A stretch of DNA of 64,000 nucleotides from Mesorhizobium sp. C432A. Lineage in GTDB: Bacteria; Pseudomonadota; Alphaproteobacteria; Rhizobiales; Rhizobiaceae. This document shows, piece after piece, positions 17,943 through 26,712 of this stretch. The stretch lies in assembly GCF_030323145.1 (NCBI RefSeq), contig NZ_CP100470.1, positions 434,001-498,000 on the forward strand. The letters run 5' to 3'. The stretch's first letter is position 1. Every line of letters starts with the position of its first letter. The translations under genes were made by a program, and so were the position numbers. The notes below the pieces were generated by a model. That model saw nothing but the letters and a program-made list of their open reading frames with translations, was not told the DNA's origin and searched no databases.

Positions 17943-18076
17943 CCTATCCGGCAGCCCTCCAACCGGCAACGGGCATTTTTGCGAGCCGGCATACTGGACC
18001 GGAATATGCTGTGCGCGTCGAAGCATGGGCGAGCCAATTGCAGCCGCCGATGGGGAAAAATCTGCTCTTTTCGGTG

Positions 18077-19354
18077 TTACTTGATGGCAGCAACCAGATC
18101 GGCGTCGGGGAAGCAGGTGGCGGGGCGGCCGTTCTTTTCCTGCCAGGAGCCGATCGAGCGGCGGGTCTTGAAGCCGGGCAGACCATCGGCGCTGCCGACA
18201 TCGTAGCCCTTGGCCTCCAGCGCCCGTTGCAGCGCGGCGATGTCGGAACGATGCAGGCCGCCGACCGCACCCCAGCTGCGGACAAAATCAGCATCGCCAT
18301 GGGCGATGCGGTCAGCGCCATGGCCGATGAACAGGGCGTAGAGGTCGCTGGTGTTGTATTGCTTCAGCACGTAAAAATTCGGCGTGGCGATGAAGGCCGG
18401 ACCGCTGCGTCCGGCCGGCATCAACAGGAACCCTTCCGCCTTCAGTTCGTTGGCCGGAAAGGCTTTGCCGCCGACGCGGCTGATTCCCATCGCCGCCCAG
18501 GTTGAGATCTTCTTGCCCTGGTCGGGACCTTCGAGCGAGCAGGAAACGCTTTCCGGAACCGTCACCTCGAAACCCCAGCCACGCCCCTTCACCCAGCCAT
18601 AGTGGACGAGAAAATTGGCGATCGAGGCCAGCACGTCCGGCGTCGAATTCCAGATGTCCGGGTGCCCATCACCGTCGTAGTCGACGGCGTGCTTCAGGAA
18701 CGAGGTCGGCATGAATTGCGGCTGGCCGAGCGCGCCGGCCCAGGACGATTTCATGGCGCCGACCGGCGCCAACCCATGCTCGACGATCTCGAGCGCCGCC
18801 AGCACCTCGGTGCGGAAGAAGTCCTTCTTGGTCGACATGAATGCCTTGGTGCCGAGCACCTCGAAGGCGTCGTAGGGCATTTTCGCCGCGCCGAAGCCGG
18901 TCTCGCGGCCCCAGATCGCCAACAGTATCTCGCCCGGGACACCGTAGCGCTTTTCGATCGCAGCCAGCGTCTTGGCGTTGGCCGCCTCGCGCGTGCGCGC
19001 ACCTGACGTGACGGCGCGCACCGTCTTTTCGGCGAAATAGGCGCCGGGCGAACCGAACTCGGCCTGATGCTGTTTTTGCGGGGTTTTGGGTTTCTCGCCG
19101 GGCAGGACGAGGTCGGGCAATTTGAGGTTCGGCTTCACGCCGTCGAAAGCGGCGTCGAAAGTGGATTTGGAGATGCCTTTGGTCTGGGCTTGCGGCCAGA
19201 GATCGGTTTGCAGCCAGGCGCGGAACTGGTCATCGATTTTGGCAGCGGAGGCGGGGGCTACAAAAAGCAGGGCAACAAGGGATGCGAGGAGCGCAACGAG
19301 CGCCAATCCGAAAGATCCGCGTTCTGTCGCGCCCCCCTCTGTCCTGCCGGACAT
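18077..19354 (-). CDS. Lytic murein transglycosylase, MltB family with peptidoglycan-binding domain
   Basis: A roughly 425-residue enzyme that cleaves peptidoglycan between N-acetylmuramic acid and N-acetylglucosamine with anhydro-product formation. The SLT_2 catalytic domain shows IWGRETGFG with the catalytic glutamate, then GALGQPQFMPTSFL and YDGDGHPDIWNS. A C-terminal PG_binding_1 domain spans the last 70 residues (AALQRALEAKGYDVG). A hydrophobic signal segment (LALVALLASLVALLFVAPASA) lies near the N-terminus. The start is uncertain: the nearest ATG (19354) falls inside a 45-bp inverted repeat, and a TTG nearer the signal segment is the alternative. Confidence 0.85.
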   Translation of the reverse strand: MSGRTEGGATERGSFGLALVALLASLVALLFVAPASAAKIDDQFRAWLQTDLWPQAQTKGISKSTFDAAFDGVKPNLKLPDLVLPGEKPKTPQKQHQAEFGSPGAYFAEKTVRAVTSGARTREAANAKTLAAIEKRYGVPGEILLAIWGRETGFGAAKMPYDAFEVLGTKAFMSTKKDFFRTEVLAALEIVEHGLAPVGAMKSSWAGALGQPQFMPTSFLKHAVDYDGDGHPDIWNSTPDVLASIANFLVHYGWVKGRGWGFEVTVPESVSCSLEGPDQGKKISTWAAMGISRVGGKAFPANELKAEGFLLMPAGRSGPAFIATPNFYVLKQYNTSDLYALFIGHGADRIAHGDADFVRSWGAVGGLHRSDIAALQRALEAKGYDVGSADGLPGFKTRRSIGSWQEKNGRPATCFPDADLVAAIK

Positions 19355-19486
19355 CTCCCCCTCAAGGGGGGAGATTGGCTGTCGCTTCGGTTTTCGCCAA
19401 CCACCAGCGTTGAAAGAAGAATGCCGCCCGAGAAGCTGCTGATCTCCCCCCTTGAGGGGGAGATGTCCGGCAGGACAGAGGGGGGC
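19331..19486. repeat. Perfect 45-bp inverted repeat (MITE-like element)
   Basis: The arms 19331-19375 and 19442-19486 are exact reverse complements over 45 bases, separated by 66 bases. Each arm carries a smaller internal palindrome (CTCCCCCTCAAGGGGGGAG). A diverged relative with 45-base arms lies at 39757-39912. There is no transposase, so this is a non-autonomous repeat. It covers the region where the transglycosylase gene should start. Confidence 0.9.
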
Positions 19487-19529
19487 CCGAAGGAATGCTG
19501 TCATCTCCGGAGCATCCCCGCCAATTGCG

Positions 19530-20135
19530 TCAAAACGCCGTCCGCGATCGCAACGCGGCTGCCAGCGTACCCTCATCCAGATAATCAAGCTCGCCGCCAA
19601 CCGGCACGCCATGGGCAAGTCGTGTCACCTTGACCTCGAAGCCCGACAACTGGTCGGTGAGATAATGCGCCGTCGTCTGGCCCTCGACGGTGGCGTTGAC
19701 GGCGAGGATCACCTCCTTCACCTCGCCGCCGGCGACGCGGTCGACCAGCGAGCGGACATTGAGCTGGTCGGGGCCGATGCCGTCGAGCGGCGACAGCGTG
19801 CCGCCGAGCACATGGTAGCGCACATTCATGGCCGCGGCCCGCTCCAGCGCCCAGAGGTCGGAGACATCCTCGACGACGATCAGCGTCGAGGCATCGCGGC
19901 GCGGATCGGTGCAGATCATGCAAGGGTCGGAGGTATCGACATTGCCGCAGGTCGTGCAGATGCGCACCTTGTCGGCGGCTTCAGCCATGGCGGCGGCGAG
20001 CGGCGACAAAAGCTGCTCCTTCTTCTTGATGAGGTGCAGTGCCGCACGCCTGGCCGAACGCGGCCCTAGCCCCGGGACCTTGGCCAGGAGCTGGATCAGG
20101 CGTTCGATCTCGGGACCGGCGATTCGCTTCGACAT
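19530..20135 (-). CDS. recR: Recombination protein RecR
   Basis: A 201-residue RecR, which acts with RecO and RecF to load RecA at gaps. It has the helix-hairpin-helix region [19 protein letters not shown], a zinc finger with Cys60, Cys63, Cys72 and Cys75, and a Toprim domain beginning [14 protein letters not shown]. The length is standard. It is normally grouped with dnaX and ybaB; here a SleB-like gene separates it from them. Confidence 0.96.
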   Translation of the reverse strand: MSKRIAGPEIERLIQLLAKVPGLGPRSARRAALHLIKKKEQLLSPLAAAMAEAADKVRICTTCGNVDTSDPCMICTDPRRDASTLIVVEDVSDLWALERAAAMNVRYHVLGGTLSPLDGIGPDQLNVRSLVDRVAGGEVKEVILAVNATVEGQTTAHYLTDQLSGFEVKVTRLAHGVPVGGELDYLDEGTLAAALRSRTAF

Positions 20136-20184
20136 CGCACTGATCTAGGATTTTTCCGCGCGCTTTGAAACATGCGCATACGCA

Positions 20185-20216
20185 CCGAGCCCGCCATGCT
20201 GCCATGGCGGGCTCGG
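20185..20216. terminator. Strong 14-bp hairpin between sleB-like gene and recR
   Basis: CCGAGCCCGCCATG (20185-20198) and CATGGCGGGCTCGG (20203-20216) pair perfectly around the 4-base loop CTGC. It follows the SleB-like gene in its direction of transcription and so could end or process that transcript before recR. It lacks a T-run on either strand, so a classical intrinsic terminator is not certain. Confidence 0.6.
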
Positions 20217-20231
20217 AAACTGTTTTAGGCG

Positions 20232-21203
20232 TCAGTAGGCTGAGAGCGGCCGGGTTTGATCGACGATCATTGCGCCGATAGCGTCGGTGTTCTCAGGCGT
20301 CGACTGGAAGCCCATCGACGCTTCCTGCGTTGCCGATGGAACCGAGGTGATGTAGCGGGCGTTCAGCGTGCCGCCGAAACGCGAGGCATCGGGCTCGGCC
20401 ATCGGCTCCTGCATCGCCACCTCCGTCTGCTTGGCGGCGACGCGGGCGCTCTTGGCGGGCGCCGCGGAAGCCGTCACATAGGTCTGCTCGGCCGGGGCAC
20501 GTGTCGCCTTGGCTGCGCGAACCGCCGCGGCCTGCTTGGCCGGATCTGGACGGACAATGGTCTTCACCACCGGCTCGGCGTAGGCAACCTGCAACGGCGC
20601 TTCAGGCACAGGCGCGCGCGGCTGCGCCGAGGCAACCATGGTCGTGGATTCATCCGGCAGCGGCTGCCAGTTGCGACCGCGCTTCTCGTAGAAGGCGTTG
20701 CCGCCGGCAACCATGGTGTAATGCATGTTCTTGTAGGGGAACCTCAGTCCGGCGGTGTGGAAGTACATCGTGTTCTTCAGCTTGGCCTTGCGCTCGCCCT
20801 TGAGCACCGCATCGGCGGCCTCCTCGACATCGGGCATCGCTTTCGAATTCATCGCCCGCGTCATCACGCCGGGCGCGAACTGGCCCGGTTCGCCAACCAC
20901 TTGGCAAATGGTGCTGCCATGATTGCCGGAGCGCAGCCGGTTCATCACCACCGTGCCGACGGCGATCATGCCGTCACGGCTCGAGCGGTTGGACTCGAAG
21001 AACATCGCCCGCTCCAGGCATTCCTTCTCCTTCGGCGTGTTGCGGTAGGCGCGCGTCGAAAGGAAGCTGGGCGTGATGGCGTCGGTCAGGCTGGCGACCG
21101 ACAGGCCATGCGAAGACGTGGTCTGGCTGCAACCGGCCAGGAACACAGGAGAGAAGATAATGCCGAGCAGAAGCGGCGTCTTCCATCGCGTAGCGATCAA
21201 CAA
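20232..21203 (-). CDS. SleB-like cell wall hydrolase lipoprotein
   Basis: A 323-residue predicted lipoprotein: the lipobox FLAGC follows a hydrophobic stretch, so it should be anchored to the envelope. The hydrolase_2 (SleB) domain begins RAMFFESNRSSRDGM, with the family's catalytic-type glutamate, and includes GTVVMNRLRSGNHGSTICQVV and GQFAPGVMTR. The C-terminal 120 residues are Ala/Pro/Lys-rich and look disordered. No ATG is available upstream of the signal segment; I chose the TTG at 21203 because GAGG sits 5 bases upstream and it yields a compact lipoprotein signal. A more distal TTG at 21269 is possible. It interrupts the usual ybaB-recR adjacency. Confidence 0.8.
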   Translation of the reverse strand: MLIATRWKTPLLLGIIFSPVFLAGCSQTTSSHGLSVASLTDAITPSFLSTRAYRNTPKEKECLERAMFFESNRSSRDGMIAVGTVVMNRLRSGNHGSTICQVVGEPGQFAPGVMTRAMNSKAMPDVEEAADAVLKGERKAKLKNTMYFHTAGLRFPYKNMHYTMVAGGNAFYEKRGRNWQPLPDESTTMVASAQPRAPVPEAPLQVAYAEPVVKTIVRPDPAKQAAAVRAAKATRAPAEQTYVTASAAPAKSARVAAKQTEVAMQEPMAEPDASRFGGTLNARYITSVPSATQEASMGFQSTPENTDAIGAMIVDQTRPLSAY

Positions 21204-21416
21204 AAATGCCTCATTGTCCAGATGCCAGCTCGCCCCGAGATGTGGCAAGAATGAGACTCTTAAAGGCAAAAAGATGGCTAAAGGATTAGCTTTCGTGCAG
21301 CATAGGTAAAACTTTATAAATGCCCGGATATGTCCGTGAGCAAAGCCCGAGAAAGTCTTAACAACAGCCTCCGCAGCCGATTTCCCTTCATAATCAATTA
21401 ACTGGTTGGAGCCGGC

Positions 21417-21740
21417 TCAGAACGGCAATTTCATTCCGGGCGGGATCGGCAAGCCTGCCGTCAGCGCCTTGGTCTTCTCCTGCATAATCTGCTCGACCTT
21501 ATTTTTGGCGTCATTGTGAGCGGCCAGCAGCAGGTCTTCGAGAATCTCGACCTCGTCCTCCTTGAACAGCGACGGATCGATCTTCAGCGACTTCATTTCG
21601 AACTTGCCGGTCAGCGTGACATTGACCAGCCCGCCGCCCGCCTGCCCGCTTGCTTCAATCGTCGCGATCTCGTCCTGCATGGCCTGGAACTTGGCCTGCA
21701 TTTCCTTCGCCTTGCCCATCAGGCCGAGAAGATCTTTCAT
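21417..21740 (-). CDS. ybaB: YbaB/EbfC nucleoid-associated protein
   Basis: A 107-residue DNA-binding protein that forms dimers and coats DNA. The N-terminal coiled helix ([25 protein letters not shown]) and the [24 protein letters not shown] segment match the family. It lies 31 bp downstream of dnaX in the same direction, the standard arrangement. Confidence 0.94.
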   Translation of the reverse strand: MKDLLGLMGKAKEMQAKFQAMQDEIATIEASGQAGGGLVNVTLTGKFEMKSLKIDPSLFKEDEVEILEDLLLAAHNDAKNKVEQIMQEKTKALTAGLPIPPGMKLPF

Positions 21741-21771
21741 GGTCGGGTCCTTTGCGGATTCGTGGCTATGG

Positions 21772-23583
21772 TCAGGTTTCGTCGTCGTCGGACGGCGGCT
21801 CGACCGGCGCTTCGGCCTTGTCGGTGTCGACTTCCGGCGCGTCGGGAATGCGCACGTCGATGATCTTGGCGCCGGGAAAGCGCGCCAGGATGGCGGCCAC
21901 AGCCGGATCGCTTTTCGCGTCGGAGAAAGCAGTCTCGCGCCTGGTCGATTCCATCTCGGCCAGCGTTTGGCCGCCCTCTTCCTTCGACAATGACACCAGC
22001 CAGTTGCGGCCGGTCCAGGCGCGCAGCTTCGTCGTCAAGTCGTTGAGCAGCATCTTGGGCGCATCGGCGGTCAGGCCGACGTCGATACGGCCGGGCTCGA
22101 TGCGCACCAGGCGAATACAGCTCTTGACCAGCACCTTAAAGGCGATGTCACGCTGCGCGTCGGCAAGAGCGACAATATCGGCCAGCGATTTCAGCGGCGG
22201 CGATTGCGGCTCGACGACCGGCTGCGGAGGCGCGACAAAGGCGACCGGGGGCGCGTCGACCAATCGCATGGTTTGCGCACCGGCTGGCCCGGACGGCATC
22301 CGGGTCTGCGCTACCGCGCTGGCGCCGCCGCCATTGCCGGCATTTACCGGCGCACCATTCGGGCGTGACGCACCACCGGACGCCGGAGCGCCGCTCTCTA
22401 GAGATTTCAGCGCCTCGTCCAGCGTCGGCAGGTCGGCGGCATGCGCCAGCCGGATCAGCACCATCTCGCCGGCGCTGACCGGTCGGTTGGACGACTGCAC
22501 CTCGGGAATGCCTTTCAAGAGCATCTGCCAGGTTCGCGACAGAACCTTGACCGACAGCGTGCTGGCGAAGTCGGCGCCGCGGCGGCGCTCATCCTCGGAC
22601 AGGGAAGCGTCGTCGGCAGCCGTCGGCACGAAGCGCAGCCGGGTGACGAGGTGGTTGAATTCGGCCAGATCGGTCAGCACGGCAGCCGGATCGGCGCCGG
22701 TGTCGTACTGGTTGCGGAATTCGGCAAGGGCGGCCGCCACATCGCCTTTCATGACATGTTCGAACAGGTCGACGATGCGGGCGCGGTCGGCGAGACCCAG
22801 CATGGCGCGCACCGCTTCGGCGCTGACGGCGCCGCCGCCATGGGCGATTGCCTGGTCGAGGATGGAGAGCGAATCGCGGGCCGAGCCTTCGGCGGCGCGC
22901 GCGATCATCGCCAGCGCGTCGTCGTCTACCGAAATGCCTTCCTTGCCGGCAATGGAGGCGAGATGCGCGACCAGCGCGCCGGCATCGATGCGTCTCAGGT
23001 CGAAACGCTGGCAGCGCGACAGCACGGTGATCGGCACTTTGCGGATTTCGGTGGTGGCAAAGATGAATTTGACGTGCGGCGGCGGCTCTTCCAGCGTCTT
23101 CAACAGGCCGTTGAAGGCCTGGGTGGAGAGCATGTGCACTTCGTCGATGATGTAGACTTTGTAGCGCGCCGACACCGGGGCATAGCGCACGCGCTCGATA
23201 ATGTCCCTGATGTCGTCGATGCCGGTATGCGACGCGGCGTCCATCTCGATGACGTCGACATGGCGGCCTTCCATGATCGCCTGGCAGTGCTCGCCCAGGA
23301 GGGCGAGGTCGACCGAGGGATGGTCGACCGTCGGCGTCTTGTAGTTGAGCGCCCGCGCCAGGATGCGCGCCGTCGTGGTCTTACCGACGCCGCGCACGCC
23401 GGTCAGCATCCAGGCCTGGGCGATGCGGCCTGTGGAGAAAGCGTTGGTCAAAGTGCGGACCATCGGCTCCTGGCCGATCAGTTCCGAGAAATTCGACGGA
23501 CGATATTTGCGCGCCAGCACGCGATAGGCGACGGCCTTTTGCTTCTCCAGGTTTTCGGGGTCCGAATTTCCGGCTTCGCTCAT
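21772..23583 (-). CDS. dnaX: DNA polymerase III subunit gamma/tau
   Basis: A 603-residue clamp-loader ATPase subunit. It shows Walker [15 protein letters not shown], Walker [12 protein letters not shown] and the sensor region [26 protein letters not shown]. The zinc-binding module near residues 75-110 has only one cysteine ([12 protein letters not shown]) instead of the usual four. The C-terminal third is the variable tau region. I chose the ATG at 23583; the longer frame needs a TTG. The gene precedes ybaB and follows the SRP RNA gene, a common alphaproteobacterial order. Confidence 0.95.
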   Translation of the reverse strand: MSEAGNSDPENLEKQKAVAYRVLARKYRPSNFSELIGQEPMVRTLTNAFSTGRIAQAWMLTGVRGVGKTTTARILARALNYKTPTVDHPSVDLALLGEHCQAIMEGRHVDVIEMDAASHTGIDDIRDIIERVRYAPVSARYKVYIIDEVHMLSTQAFNGLLKTLEEPPPHVKFIFATTEIRKVPITVLSRCQRFDLRRIDAGALVAHLASIAGKEGISVDDDALAMIARAAEGSARDSLSILDQAIAHGGGAVSAEAVRAMLGLADRARIVDLFEHVMKGDVAAALAEFRNQYDTGADPAAVLTDLAEFNHLVTRLRFVPTAADDASLSEDERRRGADFASTLSVKVLSRTWQMLLKGIPEVQSSNRPVSAGEMVLIRLAHAADLPTLDEALKSLESGAPASGGASRPNGAPVNAGNGGGASAVAQTRMPSGPAGAQTMRLVDAPPVAFVAPPQPVVEPQSPPLKSLADIVALADAQRDIAFKVLVKSCIRLVRIEPGRIDVGLTADAPKMLLNDLTTKLRAWTGRNWLVSLSKEEGGQTLAEMESTRRETAFSDAKSDPAVAAILARFPGAKIIDVRIPDAPEVDTDKAEAPVEPPSDDDET

Positions 23584-23632
23584 TCGCCCGTAAAGCTCCA
23601 AAAGGCCGCGTCTCAGCGTAGCCGATTCCTGC

Positions 23633-23733
23633 TAGATCGTTTCACCGTTTTCTGAAACGGCAAACCGCTCTACCCTTTGCTTTAACGCAATTCCGGACGG
23701 GAAACCGCTCACACTTTCCCTGGAATTGCTCCA
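23633..23733. repeat. Long Mesorhizobium-type palindromic mosaic element (copy D)
   Basis: The stretch begins near GATCGTTTCACCGTTTTC, passes TTTAACGCAATTCCGGACGG and ends with GGAATTGC (23722-23729), which pairs with GCAATTCC at 23687-23694. It is the longer version of the element at 25454. It separates dnaX from the SRP RNA gene. Confidence 0.8.
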
Positions 23734-23787
23734 ATAGTCTCGCCCGCGCTGCAATGCGTCGTCAATGTCGCGAGAGGGGCCGATGAG

Positions 23788-23887
23788 GTGGGAGGCTGGA
23801 ACAATGACCCGTTCCGGGCTCGTTAGGGCTGCTTCCTTCCGGACCTGACCCGGTTGGCGAGTGGATCGTCCACCACCAACCTCCCGC
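23788..23887 (-). ncRNA. ffs: Signal recognition particle RNA (4.5S type)
   Basis: On the minus strand the sequence contains GGTCAGGTCCGGAAGGAAGC followed by AGCCC, the universally conserved Ffh-binding domain IV of bacterial SRP RNA. The two ends pair: GGGAGGTTGG at the 5' side with CCAGCCTCCC at the 3' side. The total length of about 100 nucleotides fits the small bacterial form. It is just upstream of dnaX. Ends are approximate to a few bases. Confidence 0.95.
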
Positions 23888-24041
23888 GTTCCATATCGGC
23901 AATTCAGCGATCAAATGCAAGGGTGCATTGAGAATCGGATGCCCTTGAACTCCGCCGCTCAATGAATCGCTTGCAGCCCCCGTGCAGCCGCTCTAGCGTC
24001 ATGAGTTTGGGAATAATGCGAGAAGCGCAAGGGAAACGCCA

Positions 24042-24461
24042 ATGCTACCGGGCCTCAAGGCCGGATTCACGCTCGACTCCAGGCTGGAGGCGGATAGCGA
24101 GCAGCTGATGTGGCTCGGCCTGTGCGAGCTCAGGGTGATGAACGATAGCCGCTGGCCATGGCTGGTCCTGGTGCCGCAGCGGCCGGGGGCCGAAGAAATC
24201 CACGACATGACGCCGCTCGACCAGGCGATGTTGACCTTCGAAACCAACATGGTGGCGCAGGCGCTGAAAAGAACCACGGGCTGCACCAAGATCAACACCG
24301 GCGCGCTCGGCAACATCGTTCGGCAATTGCATGTCCACGTCATCGCCCGCTCGGAAGGCGATCCGGGCTGGCCGGGGCCGGTGTGGGGGCACGGCATGCG
24401 CGAGCCCTATGAGCGTTCAGGCATCCGCCAATTTGCGCAACAGATCAAGGCGGCGCTATAA
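24042..24461 (+). CDS. HIT family protein
   Basis: A 139-residue histidine-triad protein, a nucleotide-binding hydrolase or transferase fold. The HxHxx motif is visible as QLHVHVIAR, preceded by NTGALGNIVR. Other conserved parts are SRWPWLVLVPQRPG and EIHDMTPLDQAML. The substrate is not predictable. It lies 35 bp upstream of nudC in the same direction and may be cotranscribed. Confidence 0.9.
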   Translation: MLPGLKAGFTLDSRLEADSEQLMWLGLCELRVMNDSRWPWLVLVPQRPGAEEIHDMTPLDQAMLTFETNMVAQALKRTTGCTKINTGALGNIVRQLHVHVIARSEGDPGWPGPVWGHGMREPYERSGIRQFAQQIKAAL

Positions 24462-24496
24462 GCCGCCTGTGTCCATCCCTAGACGTTCGAGCTTCC

Positions 24497-25438
24497 ATGA
24501 CCTTTCGCCTTTTTGACGCGCCCTTGCGCGAACCGAGCCAGTTCGTCGGCTTCGCCGGAAACACGATTGATCGGCAATCCGAGAACCGCGCCGACGATTC
24601 CGTCGAAAGGGCGTTGGCCGATCCCTCGGCACGTCTTCTGCCGATGCATGGCGGACGGCTGTATCTGAAATTGCACGATGGCAGCTTCGACCCTTGGTTC
24701 GATCTGGCTGAGAGCCAGAAGCTGCAGCCATCACTCGCACAAGGCGTGCTGCTTGGCTTTGCCGAGAGCGGCCCGGTCCTTGCCGTGCCGGTCGGCCTCG
24801 ATCCCGAACAGCTACCGGAGACCATGAAGGCGATCGATTATCGCTCGGTCTATATGCAGGGGCTGATCGACGAGGCGGCAGCGGGCGCGCTGGCGCAAGG
24901 CGCCGCCCTGCTTGCCTGGCATGCCACCCATCGCTTCTGCAGCAAATGCGGCCATGAATCGCATATGCGGGCCGGCGGCTACAAGCGCCATTGCCCAAAT
25001 TGCGGCACCGAGCACTTTCCACGCACCGATCCGGTGGCGATTATGCTGACGGCGACGCGGGAAAAATGCCTGCTCGGCCGCGGCCGGCATTTCGGGCCCG
25101 GCATGTACTCGGCGCTTGCCGGCTTCATCGAGCCGGGCGAGACGATCGAGGCGGCGGTGCGCCGCGAAACGCTGGAGGAAGCCGGCATCCGGCTCGGCCG
25201 CGTCGTCTACCATGCCAGCCAACCCTGGCCGTTCCCCTATTCGCTGATGATCGGCTGTTTCGGCGAACCGCTCAATGACGACATCCAGGCCGATCTCAAC
25301 GAGTTGGAAGATTGCCGCTGGTTTTTTCGCGACGAGGTGCGTTCCATGCTGGAGAGGACGCACAAGGACAATCTGGTCACGCCGCCGAAAGGCGCGATCG
25401 CGCATCATCTGATCCGCGCCTGGGTCGACAGCGAATAA
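24497..25438 (+). CDS. nudC: NAD+ diphosphatase / RNA decapping hydrolase NudC
   Basis: A 313-residue Nudix hydrolase that cleaves NAD(H) and removes NAD caps from RNA in characterised relatives. It has the NudC zinc ribbon (FCSKCGHE ... HCPNCGTEHFPRTDP) and a complete Nudix box GFIEPGETIEAAVRRETLEE. The C-terminal portion is conserved too (SQPWPFPYSLMIG, the NudC-specific motif). The length is slightly longer than the E. coli enzyme because of an N-terminal domain, common in rhizobia. Confidence 0.95.
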   Translation: MTFRLFDAPLREPSQFVGFAGNTIDRQSENRADDSVERALADPSARLLPMHGGRLYLKLHDGSFDPWFDLAESQKLQPSLAQGVLLGFAESGPVLAVPVGLDPEQLPETMKAIDYRSVYMQGLIDEAAAGALAQGAALLAWHATHRFCSKCGHESHMRAGGYKRHCPNCGTEHFPRTDPVAIMLTATREKCLLGRGRHFGPGMYSALAGFIEPGETIEAAVRRETLEEAGIRLGRVVYHASQPWPFPYSLMIGCFGEPLNDDIQADLNELEDCRWFFRDEVRSMLERTHKDNLVTPPKGAIAHHLIRAWVDSE

Positions 25439-25453
25439 GACTTGTTATTTTAC

Positions 25454-25497
25454 GCAATTCCGGACGGAAAACCGCTTCACACTTTTCCTGGAATTGC
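25454..25497. repeat. Mesorhizobium-type palindromic element (copy C)
   Basis: GCAATTCC (25454-25461) and GGAATTGC (25490-25497) flank a core containing GGAAAACCGCTTCACACTTT. The same core occurs at 8468 and 23687. It sits between nudC and the Dabb gene. Confidence 0.8.
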
Positions 25498-25513
25498 TTA
25501 ACGGGAGCAAAAA

Positions 25514-25819
25514 ATGATCCGTCACACCGTGGTTTTCACCCTGAAGCACCCGCAGTACTCGCTGGAGGAAAAGCGGTTCCTCTCCGATGCCAAGCGCATT
25601 CTCAGCGCAATCAAGGGCGTCACCCATTTCGAGCCGCTGCGGCAAGTCAGCCCGAAAAACGACTATCACTTCGGCTTCTCGATGGAGTTCGTCGATCAGG
25701 CCGCCTACACCAGATATAACGAGCATCCCGACCACGTTGCCTTCGTGCGCGACCGCTGGATCCCGGAAGTCGAAACCTTCATGGAAATCGACTATGTGCC
25801 GCTGACCCTGCTGGTTTAG
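25514..25819 (+). CDS. Dabb family stress-responsive dimeric alpha-beta barrel protein
   Basis: A 101-residue protein beginning MIRHTVVFTLKHP, the typical first strand of the Dabb fold, and containing YHFGFSMEFVDQAAYTRYNEHPDHVAFV, the family's central block. GGGAGC lies about 9 bases before the ATG. Its function is not established; members are small dimeric ferredoxin-like barrels. It ends 6 bp from pheA on the opposite strand. Confidence 0.88.
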   Translation: MIRHTVVFTLKHPQYSLEEKRFLSDAKRILSAIKGVTHFEPLRQVSPKNDYHFGFSMEFVDQAAYTRYNEHPDHVAFVRDRWIPEVETFMEIDYVPLTLLV

Positions 25820-25825
25820 GGAACC

Positions 25826-26689
25826 TTAGTCCGCGACCTTCCACTGCTCGCGCGACTCGCTGGCGGGATAGACACCCAAAATGCGCACTTCGCGCGAGAA
25901 GAAGCGCAGTTCGTCCAGCGCCAGCTTGACCAGTGGATCGTCGGGATGGCCCTCGATATCGGCGTAGAACAGCGTCGCGGTGAAGGCGCCCAACTGATAG
26001 CTCTCCAGCTTCGTCATGTTGACGCCGTTGGTGGCGAAACCGCCCATTGCCTTGTAGAGCGCAGCCGGCACGTTGCGGACACGGAACATGAAGGTCGTCA
26101 TCATCTTGGTGTCGGCCGAGGGCCGTTCGGCCAATCGCTTGTCCTTGGTCAGCACGACAAAGCGGGTGACATTCGAATCCGTGTCCTCGACGTTCTTCTC
26201 GATGATGTCGAGGCCGTAGAGTTCTGCGGCTAGCGCCGGGGCGAGCGAGGCCATGGTGCGGTCCTTGAGCTCCGAGACCAGCTTCGCAGAGCCCGCCGTG
26301 TCGCCGGCGATCACCGGCTTCCAACCGTTCTTGCGGATGTATTTGCGGCACTGTCCCAGCGCATGGATATGGCTGTGCACGGTCTTGATCTCTTCGCGTT
26401 TGACGCCTGGCAGCACCATCAGCTGGAAGTGGATCGGCAGAAAATACTCGCCGACGATGTGGAGTTTCGATTCCGGCAAGAGATGATGAATGTCGGCGAC
26501 GCGGCCGGCGATGGTGTTTTCGATCGGGATCATGGCGAGGTCGGCCTTGTTGGTCTCGACCGCGTTGAAGGCATCCTCGAAGGTGGGGCACGGCAACGGC
26601 TCCATCGAAGGGAACATGTTGCGGCTGGCGGTGTCGGAATTGGCGCCCGGTTCGCCTTGGAAGGCTATTCTGTTGGTCTTGTCAGGCAT
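25826..26689 (-). CDS. pheA: Prephenate dehydratase
   Basis: A 287-residue enzyme converting prephenate to phenylpyruvate in phenylalanine synthesis. The N-terminus IAFQGEPGANSDTASRNMFP is the dehydratase start, followed by PIENTIAGRVADIHHLL and TRFVVLTKD (the catalytic TRF). A C-terminal ACT domain with ALYKAMGGFATNGVNMTKLES provides feedback sensing of phenylalanine. It is monofunctional, without a chorismate mutase domain. It lies 23 bp after kdsB on the same strand. Confidence 0.95.
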   Translation of the reverse strand: MPDKTNRIAFQGEPGANSDTASRNMFPSMEPLPCPTFEDAFNAVETNKADLAMIPIENTIAGRVADIHHLLPESKLHIVGEYFLPIHFQLMVLPGVKREEIKTVHSHIHALGQCRKYIRKNGWKPVIAGDTAGSAKLVSELKDRTMASLAPALAAELYGLDIIEKNVEDTDSNVTRFVVLTKDKRLAERPSADTKMMTTFMFRVRNVPAALYKAMGGFATNGVNMTKLESYQLGAFTATLFYADIEGHPDDPLVKLALDELRFFSREVRILGVYPASESREQWKVAD

Positions 26690-26712
26690 GCCGATATCTC
26701 AGGTTGAAGGTC

